From an uncultured Burkholderiales bacterium (lineage in GTDB: Bacteria > Pseudomonadota > Gammaproteobacteria > Burkholderiales > Burkholderiaceae_C): a stretch of 34,109 nt of DNA. The DNA lies in NCBI GenBank assembly GCA_903828695.1, contig CAIKNE010000016.1, forward strand, positions 1-34,109. Reading direction: 5' to 3'. Made by a program: the position numbers and the translations under genes. Below are positions 25,215 to 32,759 of this stretch, piece by piece (position 1 is the first letter of the stretch; each line of letters begins with the position of its first letter). The notes under the pieces are model-generated. The model searched no databases, was not told the origin of the DNA, and saw only the letters and a program-made list of their open reading frames with translations.

Positions 25215-27083
25215 TCAAATGCTCATGGTTAAGATCAGCTCATCTCTCATACGAACGAGTGCGCTCATCCAGTTCCCCGGAGAAGATTGTCTAAAAAGTC
25301 TCACATTTTTGTACCAGGGGCTGTCCACTCGCTCAGTCAACCACCGCCAATCTGGGCAAAATGGAAGCATCAGCCAAGTTGATTTGCACAGCGATGCGCT
25401 TAAGTGTGCAACGCTCGTGTCCACACAAACGACCAGATCAAGTTGCAAGCAAAGACAGGCTGTATCTGTAAGGTCAGAGAGTTTTGGGCTTAAATTGATG
25501 ATATTTGCATGCTCTTTCAAGAGCTCGCAATCCGCATCGCTGATTTCCTTTTGAACCACAAAGTAAACGAACTCCTTTGGCAGATGTTTTAAAAGACTCT
25601 CTAATCTTAGACTTCTGTTGTGATCATTCGTATGTCTTGGATTGCCTTGCCAAACAAGACCAATCTTTTTTGCTCCCCTGTAGTTTGCTTTAACGACATG
25701 TTTATCTACCAGTTTCTGCCAATGAGTTATCAACTCTGTTGAGAGTTCGAAGGGTAGTTCAGGCGGCACGTTCTCTGGGGTTGTTTGGAACTCTCTTGGC
25801 AGGCTAAGCAGTGGGCAGTAATAATCAAATGACAGCAAATTAAGGTTCACGCTGTCTTTGACGACCAGCTGGTTGATGCCTTCAAAGTTGTTGAATAAAT
25901 TTTTAAGCGCAGGTTGCACTTCCAATATGACAAAAGCCCCCAGTTTTTGGAGCAATGGGATATATCTGCAAAATTGGATTGCGTCCCCCAGTCCTTGTTC
26001 GGCGTAGATGAGAATACGTTTGCCGTTCAATGGCAACCCTCTGGACCATCTTGGTTCTGCAAAGTGACGCTCGCCTACGCTCTCTTTGAGGTCATTGTGC
26101 TGAAATCTTAGCTCATAGCCCTCCCATCCCAGCAGCCACTCACCTCTCATGAGCTGCACAATCGATTGATTCCAAGTGGCCTCTAAGAGCTCTGGGTTTA
26201 ACGCAAGCGCTGCACAGTAGTCTTGGCTCGCAGCCTCTAGCTGATTGAGGTCTTTCTCAACCAATCCTCGGTTTGCAAATGCCGCTGCAAATTGCGGATT
26301 CAGTTCAATGGCACGGTTGTACCCCGCTTTTGCTTTAATTGTCTCGCCCGAAGTTCTCAAAGCGTTTGCGCGGTTGTAGTGAATGACAGCTGAGTTGGGT
26401 TGCAATGAAAGAGCCTGATCGTAGGCGTTCATTGCCAGAGAGAATCTTTTAAGAGCGTAATAAGACAGGCCCAAATTGGTGAAGGCTTCCCAAAAAATGG
26501 GGAGCAGCTGTGTGGCAACCAAGTAGCATTTGATGGCTTGTTCGAACGCTTGGTTTGATTTGTAGATATTGCCTCTGTTGTACCAGGCATTTGCAAAGGC
26601 TGGATCAAGGCAAAGGGCCCGTTCATAGTTGCCCAAGGCCAACCCTACTTCACCGATGGCCTCCAGTGCTATGCCGCGGTTGGAATAGGCCGGGACAAGT
26701 GAGGTGTTTAAAAATAAAGCAAGATCGTAATTCTTAATAGCAGCACTGTACTCGCCTTGTTTTTGAAACAAAAGCGCACGGTCGTAATACAAGGCGGCAT
26801 TATCGGGCGCGATATCTAAAGCTTGGTTTAGATATCGCAGTCCCTCATTAAGTTCATTTTTACTGATTGCAACAAGACCAAGACCGTGTAGGGATGACAA
26901 ATGACCAGGCTCCATCTCCAGTATGGCTTTGTAAAAGTGGGTTGCCAGTGCAGTATCTCCCGATCGGTGGCAATGGAGTGCTTTGGCTAGGAGCTCACTC
27001 AAGGTAGTGTTGACCCCGTCTAAGATAAAATTTCCGTCAGGTAGGCTGCAGAGATGGGGTGTTACGGGGGAGTTAGCGCTCAT
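25215..27083 (-). CDS. TPR-repeat protein with C-terminal glycosyltransferase domain
   Basis: A 622-residue soluble protein. Residues about 28-335 are nine or so tandem TPR units of about 34 residues, with typical signatures such as NAWYNRGNIYKSNQAFEQAI and AFANRGLVEKDLNQLEAASQ. Residues about 340-615 form a GT-B glycosyltransferase-like domain of the heptosyltransferase (GT9) type: GKRILIYAEQGLGDAIQFCRYI resembles its N-terminal phosphate loop, and KKIGLVWQGNPRHTNDHNRSL, CVDTSVAHLSASLCKSTW and PDWRWL are the C-terminal motifs. Related TPR-GT proteins modify proteins or surface glycans; here the target is unknown. It has no signal peptide or membrane segment. It lies alone on the minus strand between secA and argJ. 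Confidence 0.85.
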   Translation of the reverse strand: MSANSPVTPHLCSLPDGNFILDGVNTTLSELLAKALHCHRSGDTALATHFYKAILEMEPGHLSSLHGLGLVAISKNELNEGLRYLNQALDIAPDNAALYYDRALLFQKQGEYSAAIKNYDLALFLNTSLVPAYSNRGIALEAIGEVGLALGNYERALCLDPAFANAWYNRGNIYKSNQAFEQAIKCYLVATQLLPIFWEAFTNLGLSYYALKRFSLAMNAYDQALSLQPNSAVIHYNRANALRTSGETIKAKAGYNRAIELNPQFAAAFANRGLVEKDLNQLEAASQDYCAALALNPELLEATWNQSIVQLMRGEWLLGWEGYELRFQHNDLKESVGERHFAEPRWSRGLPLNGKRILIYAEQGLGDAIQFCRYIPLLQKLGAFVILEVQPALKNLFNNFEGINQLVVKDSVNLNLLSFDYYCPLLSLPREFQTTPENVPPELPFELSTELITHWQKLVDKHVVKANYRGAKKIGLVWQGNPRHTNDHNRSLRLESLLKHLPKEFVYFVVQKEISDADCELLKEHANIINLSPKLSDLTDTACLCLQLDLVVCVDTSVAHLSASLCKSTWLMLPFCPDWRWLTERVDSPWYKNVRLFRQSSPGNWMSALVRMRDELILTMSI

Positions 27084-27218
27084 AGCCAGATTCTAACGAT
27101 TGAAAAAATTCAAAATACGAGCAGGGCAGGTTGGTCATATTCACAAAGTATTCACCGTTGTCATCTAAAATAGGCGGGTGATGAATCCTTCATACGAACC
27201 CTCACTATGGCTACTTTT

Positions 27219-27244
27219 GAAGGGAGCCCCTTCGGTTTGAAACC
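27219..27244. other. Two adjacent hairpins in the divergent gap before argJ
   Basis: GAAGGG-AGC-CCCTTC (27219-27233) is directly followed by GGTTT-G-AAACC (27234-27244). They lie in the 229-bp gap between the divergent TPR-glycosyltransferase and argJ, about 70 nt before the argJ ATG. No T run follows. They may be part of an argJ leader or an operator; I cannot tell which. Nothing else is recognisable in the gap. Confidence 0.35.
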
Positions 27245-27312
27245 TTTCATTGATAGTAAAGTCCACTCGGGCTAGGCCTTCGTCTCTTATCTCATTCGAA
27301 CTCAAAATCAAT

Positions 27313-28548
27313 ATGCCCGTAAGACTCCCTCCCCCCAATCCTGCTGAAATATTTCCTGTGCCGGGTATCCAAATTGGTATCGCACAAGCCGGCGTCAAGC
27401 GCGCAGATAAGGATGATCTGACCGTTTTTTTGCTGGACAGCGAAACGGTGGTGGGCGGGGTTTTTACCAAAAACAGATTTAAAGCAGCGCCTGTTCAAAT
27501 TTGCGAATCTATTTTGAATGCGCCCGGGGGTGCCAACGTGCGCGCATTGGTGATCAATACGGGGAACGCCAACGCGGGTACTGGAGACAGTGGCCTATCT
27601 AATGCGCGCTTGATTTGCGCCGAGCTTGCAAAACTCCTCAGCTTAAATCCAAATCAGATACTTCCGTTCTCTACGGGGGTCATTATGGAGCCGTTGCCTT
27701 TTGAGAAAATAATTAAAGCATTGCCTGCGGCTGTGAAGGCCGCCTCAAGCGATGTTTGGGCTCAAGCAGCCCACAGCATCATGACTACGGATACCGTTGC
27801 AAAGGCGTTCAGCCAACGCGTGAGCTTGGGTGCAGCGAGCTTGACTATAACTGGTATCGCCAAGGGTGCGGGAATGATTCACCCCAATATGGCAACGATG
27901 CTTGGGTACTTGGCAACCGACGCACAAATAGCCCCTGAACTGATGAAACCTTTGGCGCTTGAGTTGGCCAATTCTTCTTTTAATAGAATCACCGTAGACG
28001 GGGATACCTCTACCAACGACTCATTTGTGGTGATGGCTACCAACAAGGCAGCGCACGCTCCCATCACGAGTTGGAGCACTGAGGATGGACAAATATTACT
28101 CAAAGCTTTAAAGCGAGTTAGCGTTCAATTGGCGCAGGCTATCGTGCGAGACGCGGAGGGCGCAACCAAATTCATAACCCTCAACATCAAAGGCGGTCAA
28201 ACGCTTGAGGAATGTAAGAAGGTGGCTTTGGCTATTGCTCATTCCCCACTTGTTAAAACAGCTTTTTTTGCAAGTGATCCCAATTTAGGTCGAATCTTGG
28301 CGGCTGTGGGTTACGCAGGAATTGAGGATTTAGATCAGTCTCGTATTGAGCTTTATTTAGACGACGTGCACGTTGCAACCTCTGGCTCCAGACATCCTCA
28401 TTATAAAGAGGAGGACGGTCAACGGGTCATGAAGCAAGAGGAGATCTTGGTGACTGTTGATTTAGGGCGGGGCGGCGCAGAGGATACGTTTTGGACCTGC
28501 GACCTTAGTCACGAATATGTAAGCATTAACGCAGACTATAGAAGTTAA
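27313..28548 (+). CDS. argJ: Bifunctional glutamate N-acetyltransferase / N-acetylglutamate synthase
   Basis: A 411-residue ArgJ (ornithine acetyltransferase family). It recycles acetyl from N-acetylornithine to glutamate in arginine synthesis and in many bacteria also makes N-acetylglutamate from acetyl-CoA. The autocleavage site lies in PNMATMLGYL, between Ala194 and Thr195, where Thr195 becomes the nucleophile of the beta chain. The C-terminus ends DLSHEYVSINADYRS as in the family. I start at the ATG at 27313; a TTG at 27250 is in frame but adds residues without family character. Whether it is mono- or bifunctional cannot be judged from the sequence. Confidence 0.96.
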   Translation: MPVRLPPPNPAEIFPVPGIQIGIAQAGVKRADKDDLTVFLLDSETVVGGVFTKNRFKAAPVQICESILNAPGGANVRALVINTGNANAGTGDSGLSNARLICAELAKLLSLNPNQILPFSTGVIMEPLPFEKIIKALPAAVKAASSDVWAQAAHSIMTTDTVAKAFSQRVSLGAASLTITGIAKGAGMIHPNMATMLGYLATDAQIAPELMKPLALELANSSFNRITVDGDTSTNDSFVVMATNKAAHAPITSWSTEDGQILLKALKRVSVQLAQAIVRDAEGATKFITLNIKGGQTLEECKKVALAIAHSPLVKTAFFASDPNLGRILAAVGYAGIEDLDQSRIELYLDDVHVATSGSRHPHYKEEDGQRVMKQEEILVTVDLGRGGAEDTFWTCDLSHEYVSINADYRS

Positions 28549-28644
28549 TCAAAAGACGTAAACTCTTTCTTTGAGTGAGCGGTCTGCGTTGTTAAAAGAC
28601 GGCCTTTAAAATTTTTATTCTTGTATTTTTAATTAGGATTTTTG

Positions 28645-29523
28645 ATGAGTGAAGCTTTTGATCGATTGATTCAGCGCGCTGAAGATTTAATTACGCGTAT
28701 TGAGGCTGTCTTGCCTGGTCCCTTGAGCGCGCCAGATTGGGGCGCAAGTATTGCCTTTCGTTACCGCAGGCGCTCCAATGGTCACGGTGTCTTAGAGCCC
28801 GTAAGACACGTTGCTCCTTTAATGCTTACCGAGCTCAAAGAGATTGACGCACAGCGCGAGAAAATTGTTCGCAACACGGAGCAGTTCATCAAAGGGTTGC
28901 CAGCTAATAACGTACTCTTGACAGGGTCTAGGGGGACAGGCAAATCCTCTTTGGTTAAAGCTTGTTTGAATGAATTTGCGCCACAGGGACTCAGACTGAT
29001 TGAAATTGACAAAGCCGACGTCGTGGATTTGCCAGATATTGTGGAGTTGGTTGGAGAGCGCAAAGAATACTTTATCGTCTTTTGTGATGACTTGAGTTTT
29101 GAGGATGGTGAGGCAGGGTACAAAGCTTTAAAGTCCATTTTGGACGGCTCTGTGTCTGCGGCTTCTGCGAATGTCTTGATTTATGCGACCAGCAATAGGC
29201 GCCATTTACTCCCCGAGTACATGAAAGACAACTTAAGTTATTCACACACCGATGACGGCGAAGTTCACCCCGGAGAGGTCATTGAGGAGAAGATCTCTTT
29301 GTCCGAGCGATTCGGATTGTGGGTAAGTTTTTATCCATTCAGCCAGGAAGAGTATCTGACAATTGTCGTGCAGTGGTTGCACTCACTAGGCCTAAAGGGC
29401 GAGCATCTCTTTGAGAGCGCAAAACCTGAGGCATTGGTTTGGGCATTGGAGCGCGGCTCTAGAAGTGGGCGCGTAGCCTACCAGTTCGCTAGAGACTTTG
29501 TGGGTAGGCATGAGCCCAGCTAA
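28645..29523 (+). CDS. DUF815 family AAA-type ATPase
   Basis: A 292-residue P-loop ATPase. Walker A is GSRGTGKSS (94-102) and Walker B FIVFCDDL (143-150); a sensor-like segment follows in LIYATSNRRHLLPEYM. The DUF815 hallmark GFYPFSQEEYL-like segment appears as VSFYPFSQEEYL, and EEKISLSERFGLWV is conserved. The function of the family is not established. The ATG at 28645, preceded by AGGA, is preferred over the adjacent TTG at 28642. The end overlaps the NUDIX gene by 14 bp. The order argJ, DUF815, mutT is usual in Burkholderiales. Confidence 0.9.
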   Translation: MSEAFDRLIQRAEDLITRIEAVLPGPLSAPDWGASIAFRYRRRSNGHGVLEPVRHVAPLMLTELKEIDAQREKIVRNTEQFIKGLPANNVLLTGSRGTGKSSLVKACLNEFAPQGLRLIEIDKADVVDLPDIVELVGERKEYFIVFCDDLSFEDGEAGYKALKSILDGSVSAASANVLIYATSNRRHLLPEYMKDNLSYSHTDDGEVHPGEVIEEKISLSERFGLWVSFYPFSQEEYLTIVVQWLHSLGLKGEHLFESAKPEALVWALERGSRSGRVAYQFARDFVGRHEPS

Positions 29524-30022
29524 ACCTGCAATCGTTGCAGATCCAGGTGTTGCCCGCGCCGGGTCAAATGCCGACCCCCAAGGCGCCCAAGCGCGCCCTG
29601 TAGTGCCCGTTGCAGTGGGTGTTTTGCTGCGTGCAGATGGATCCTTCTTGTTGACCTCCAGGCCCAGGGGTAAACCCTACGCAGGTTACTGGGAGTTTCC
29701 AGGGGGAAAGTTTGAAGAAGGCGAGAGCGGTCCTCAGGCCCTTGCACGTGAGTTAAAAGAGGAGCTGGGCATTGAAATTGATTTGCAAAGCACCCTGGAG
29801 TGGCATATCCAGAGAATCGACTATCCGCATGCTTTAGTTGAATTGCATTTTTACAAGGTGAGCGTGTTTGCTGGAACCCTAAAGCCCTTAGAGGGTCAGG
29901 AGCTCGCTTGGTCCCATCTGCCGGTGCAAGTGTCCCCGGTGCTAGCGGGTACGGTGCCTGTGCTGGAGTGGTTGGCCCTAGAGCGTGGCTTTAATCAACC
30001 AACGCACGCCGATCCTGTTTGA
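29510..30022 (+). CDS. mutT: NUDIX hydrolase, MutT-like (8-oxo-dGTP diphosphatase candidate)
   Basis: A 170-residue NUDIX protein. The complete Nudix box (Gly66 to Ile88: G-x5-E-x7-RELKEELGI) follows GYWEFPGGKFEEGE. The preceding VAVGVLLRADGSFLLTSRPRGKPYAGYW is the MutT-type start of the fold, so hydrolysis of oxidised dGTP is the likely reaction. The first 30 residues are an Ala/Pro-rich extension. It overlaps the DUF815 gene by 14 bp, indicating coupled translation. It is convergent with yacG; the 52-bp gap holds the palindrome GGGATATCCC (30028-30037) but no clear terminator. Confidence 0.88.
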   Translation: MSPAKPAIVADPGVARAGSNADPQGAQARPVVPVAVGVLLRADGSFLLTSRPRGKPYAGYWEFPGGKFEEGESGPQALARELKEELGIEIDLQSTLEWHIQRIDYPHALVELHFYKVSVFAGTLKPLEGQELAWSHLPVQVSPVLAGTVPVLEWLALERGFNQPTHADPV

Positions 30023-30074
30023 TATTTGGGATATCCCCTCCAAGCCTCTCCCCCTTATGAGTCTCCCGACTGAT

Positions 30075-30311
30075 TTATTGAAGTGGGGAGCCGACTTCAA
30101 AATCAGGATCGTCCATGGGGGATTCATCGGGGAGCCGGTGTTCTTCACTGGCCCAGGCTCCAAAATCTGCGTTTTTGCAACGGTCCGAACAAAAGGGCCT
30201 AAAGGGGTTGGAGGATGCATAAATGCTGATCCCGCCGCAGCCGGGACATTTGACCTCTCGGGGTTTGATGATCGGCTCCTCAGGAGCAGAGTTCGATTTC
30301 GAAGTTGGCAT
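30075..30311 (-). CDS. yacG: DNA gyrase inhibitor YacG, zinc-ribbon protein
   Basis: A 78-residue YacG. The zinc ribbon consists of Cys22 and Cys25 (KCPGCGG) and Cys41 and Cys45 (PFCSDRCKNADFGAWASEEHRLP), followed by an acidic tail. In E. coli YacG binds GyrB and inhibits gyrase. The gene is last in the coaE-zapD-yacG series, the same trio as in E. coli. Its start overlaps the end of zapD by 32 bp, and there is no later Met before the zinc ribbon, so the overlap seems real. Confidence 0.92.
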   Translation of the reverse strand: MPTSKSNSAPEEPIIKPREVKCPGCGGISIYASSNPFRPFCSDRCKNADFGAWASEEHRLPDESPMDDPDFEVGSPLQ

Positions 30312-31032
30312 CTTCAGTGCTGTTCGTGAGTCGGCAATCCCGATCTTGTTTCATCAAACGAATCCAGACCATCATCCTATTGCCTGAGATCTCAGGCACC
30401 AAACCCAGATCCGGGTTGATAAAGACCCGCATGAGTTGAAACTTTCCTTGGGGAAGGGATTGTTGGAGTTGTCCATTGGTTGCGACCACTCTTTGACGAA
30501 CCCCCCCGTCCCTGAGAAGTTTGAGCAACAAGTGAATGCACTTACCCAGTGGCTGAATTGAAGCAGTCCAGCGCTCAATATCCGCTTTTCTGTCCTCTGA
30601 GGGGTGGTTTTGCCAGGCGTAATAAGCGGGCAGATCAAAATTACAGGTGCCCCCTGGAATCGCCAACCGGTTGCGAAGTCCGCTGAGCCATTCGCTGTCG
30701 CTTACGCACTGTCCAATGCGGTTGCCCAGGGTGTTTAGGCCAGAGAAAGCATGGTCAATCTCCGTCAAAATCTCGTCTAACGCTTCCTCAGATACGGATG
30801 GGTTGCCTTTAAAAGCTGCAAATTGCTGTTTATACCGATCTAAATCTTTTAAGATGTCTGACTTTAAGTCCGATCGCCCACCTGCATCCACGATTTCAAA
30901 AAGTGTCGTGAACGCAAAATGATGATCAATCGGATCTTGACGTTGTATCAACGTCGTAAATCTCGAGAACAAGTGCTCGAGGCGCAAAAATGTGCGGACT
31001 CTTTCGTTAAAAGGGTGCTCGTAGAGTATCAC
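30280..31032 (-). CDS. zapD: Cell division protein ZapD
   Basis: A 250-residue ZapD, a cytoplasmic protein that bundles FtsZ protofilaments and helps stabilise the Z ring. Family features are ILYEHPFNERVRTFLRLEHLF at the N-terminus, the LEIVDAGGRSDLKSD-like segment (here FEIVDAGGRSDLKSDILKDL), the helical region with IDHAF, and a C-terminal beta domain with QLMRVFINPDLGLVPEISGNRMMVWIRLM. It lies between coaE and yacG with the usual order. The start is an ATG, 77 bp after the coaE stop. Confidence 0.95.
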   Translation of the reverse strand: MILYEHPFNERVRTFLRLEHLFSRFTTLIQRQDPIDHHFAFTTLFEIVDAGGRSDLKSDILKDLDRYKQQFAAFKGNPSVSEEALDEILTEIDHAFSGLNTLGNRIGQCVSDSEWLSGLRNRLAIPGGTCNFDLPAYYAWQNHPSEDRKADIERWTASIQPLGKCIHLLLKLLRDGGVRQRVVATNGQLQQSLPQGKFQLMRVFINPDLGLVPEISGNRMMVWIRLMKQDRDCRLTNSTEDANFEIELCS

Positions 31033-31109
31033 TTAGAGAACTTAGGCTTGGGTGATTTAGACAACCCGAATCATACCTCGTTGGGAGCAAAAAAATAAGG
31101 TTCTGAGGT

Positions 31110-31775
31110 TCAAATTTTGAAATCTATGGCCAATACCTTGGATTCGAGCTCGTCGAGCGTAAGCCCTTCGTTAAAGATAATCCAGTTGGCTAAGGCATTG
31201 CGCACGTCGCGCGGGGCTTGTGAGGCGATGATTTTGAGAACCGTTGCTTCCTCCAAAGCGCTGCGCTCCATTACTCGTTTAACCTGCGTTTGGACTAGGC
31301 AATCAACGACTAACACACCGTTAAGTCTGGTTTGCCAGCGAGCGTGGGACTCCGCAAGAAGCGGTATATCAATCAAAACTGTCTTGCACCCCTGCTCAGC
31401 AGCAAGGCTCAGTTGGCTCTCAATTTGCCCAAGTATTTTTGGGTGAATGATGGCTTCAAGTCTTTTCTTTGCAAGCGGGTCCTCAAATACAAGTGCCCGC
31501 ATCTTGTTGCGGTCCATGGAGTTGTCGGACGCTATAAATTCACTGCCAAATTCGGCTCGTATGGCCCCAACTGCATCTCCGCTTGGAGCCGTGAGGCTTT
31601 TGGAGATAGCGTCCGCGTCAATCAGGGCAAAGCCTTTGCGAGAGGTCAGGATTTTTGCGACCGTACTCTTGCCGCTCCCGATTCCACCCGTTAGACCAAT
31701 GGTGAGAATCGGTGGTTTAGGTCTTGACTTAGGTGTGGACGTGGAAGTCGTTGTGGGCCTGGAAGTGGAAGGCAT
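31110..31775 (-). CDS. coaE: Dephospho-CoA kinase
   Basis: A 221-residue CoaE that adds the 3'-phosphate to dephospho-CoA in the last step of coenzyme A synthesis. The P-loop GLTGGIGSGKST (27-38) and the CoA-binding segment DADAISKSLTAPSGDAV are present, with the lid region KTVLIDIPLLAESHARWQ. The first 22 residues are a low-complexity Ser/Thr/Pro/Lys stretch not typical of the family. I choose the ATG at 31775; the frame runs upstream to a TTG at 31844 through a run of nine C (31813-31821 on the plus strand), which seems a less likely start. No good ribosome-binding site is visible for either. Confidence 0.93.
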   Translation of the reverse strand: MPSTSRPTTTSTSTPKSRPKPPILTIGLTGGIGSGKSTVAKILTSRKGFALIDADAISKSLTAPSGDAVGAIRAEFGSEFIASDNSMDRNKMRALVFEDPLAKKRLEAIIHPKILGQIESQLSLAAEQGCKTVLIDIPLLAESHARWQTRLNGVLVVDCLVQTQVKRVMERSALEEATVLKIIASQAPRDVRNALANWIIFNEGLTLDELESKVLAIDFKI

Positions 31776-31912
31776 GGATGAGATCTGGAATTTGGGGCGG
31801 ATGAGTAGTTTACCCCCCCCCGCTTTTGGTTCAGGCCAGTCCAAATGCTATAACTCTAGCTAACACTGCGGACTAAGCAGCAGCTAGGCTTCTTGGTAAA
31901 AATTGAAGCTCT

Positions 31913-32494
31913 TCAGTGGTTTAAACACTGTGCAATAAACCCTTTAACGTCAGTTGCCGGTTGTTCAAGGGTGACACTTTGGGTCCCCCCTAAACTGGGT
32001 TGGCTTAAAGTGCAATATAACTTCGTGGCAGCCGGGGTTTGAGCAGTGATCGTGATCGCCCCAGCGGAGGAGACGATATCCGCCCAGGCCGCGTTCGCAT
32101 CTTGGGCGTTGATGTGAGTTACAAAGGACTTGGCATCCAAATTCAAATTGGAGATAGACATTAAAACTTGGTCATTCACAGAGTGTGAGATGGACGTGAT
32201 CTTGCCGCTAATGCCGCTTAAATCATTGGAGGCCGTTGTTTGCGGTAGATCGAATTGACCAATCAGGATCAGATTAAATTTAACAGGCGACTTGAGCGGA
32301 CCGTCACTGACAAATCCACCGAAATTGATGAGGCTTGCGTTAGGGGGCAGCTCGGACAGGGGCTTTAAGCCCGTTGTTAAAAAATTTAATCCGTAATCGC
32401 CGTAAAAAGTAATCGTTGTGGAATGCGGGTCTTTTTTGTCGCCTGTACATGCAAGGAGCGAGGCTGTCAGCAAGATTGGGATCAAAATTCGCAC
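31913..32494 (-). CDS. Unrecognised lipoprotein
   Basis: A 193-residue protein that I cannot assign to a family. The N-terminus is a clear lipoprotein signal (MRILIPILLTASLLACTGD) with the lipobox LLAC and lipidated Cys16; position +2 is Thr, so sorting to the outer membrane is expected. The mature part is rich in Ser, Thr, Asn and alternating hydrophobic residues, suggesting a beta-rich domain, and has only two further Cys (161 and 190) that could form a disulfide. It lies between ispB and coaE on the same strand, the position held by pilBCD in many Burkholderiales. A 68-bp gap separates it from the longest coaE frame. Confidence 0.7.
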   Translation of the reverse strand: MRILIPILLTASLLACTGDKKDPHSTTITFYGDYGLNFLTTGLKPLSELPPNASLINFGGFVSDGPLKSPVKFNLILIGQFDLPQTTASNDLSGISGKITSISHSVNDQVLMSISNLNLDAKSFVTHINAQDANAAWADIVSSAGAITITAQTPAATKLYCTLSQPSLGGTQSVTLEQPATDVKGFIAQCLNH

Positions 32495-32514
32495 GGTGTC
32501 GGCCTTTGTGGATG

Positions 32515-32531
32515 TATATAAAATTTATATA
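32515..32531. promoter_or_regulatory. AT palindrome at the lipoprotein promoter region
   Basis: TATATAAA-A-TTTATATA (32515-32531) is a perfect 8+1+8 dyad only 20 bp upstream of the lipoprotein start on the minus strand; a second palindrome, GTATTAATAC, lies near 32564. They sit where a -10 region or an operator would be. No clear -35 partner is visible. Confidence 0.35.
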
Positions 32532-32675
32532 AATTCTAAGCCTTTTTTCTAAAAATAATAAATGTATTAATACTTGTAACAAATCCGTCATATTTGACGA
32601 TCTGCATCTTACGGGCCCCTCTTTTGCTGTGATTGAGCGGATTGGAGTTGGAGTGTAGTGTTTGCGCGTTAGGCG

Positions 32676-32691
32676 GAGCTAGGCCTAGCTC
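32676..32691. other. Perfect 16-bp GC-containing palindrome downstream of ispB
   Basis: GAGCTAGGCCTAGCTC is fully self-complementary and can be extended by three more pairs (one G-U) on each side. Eighteen or more bp downstream comes a G-rich run, GGGGGTGGGGTGGGG (32720-32734). Near copies GCGCGTTAGG and TCGCGCTAGG flank the palindrome. The 265-bp gap 32495-32759 has no ORF I can support. Confidence 0.45.
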
Positions 32692-32759
32692 TGCGGATCT
32701 ATGTCGCGCTAGGTTCAACGGGGGTGGGGTGGGGTAGAGCCCCTGATCACACCTTGGAG

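Noticed and set aside
25207-25554. 115-codon plus-strand open frame opposite the TPR-glycosyltransferase
   Set aside because: It lies wholly antisense to a convincing gene, has Ser/Cys-rich composition without domain features, and no ribosome-binding site.
30280-30311. 32-bp overlap of yacG and zapD as a possible start error
   Set aside because: No later Met precedes the YacG zinc ribbon, and overlapping genes in this trio are plausible, so the start was kept.
32340-32591. 83-codon minus-strand frame overlapping the lipoprotein start
   Set aside because: It overlaps the lipoprotein gene in another frame and lacks domain features; the lipobox frame is clearly better.
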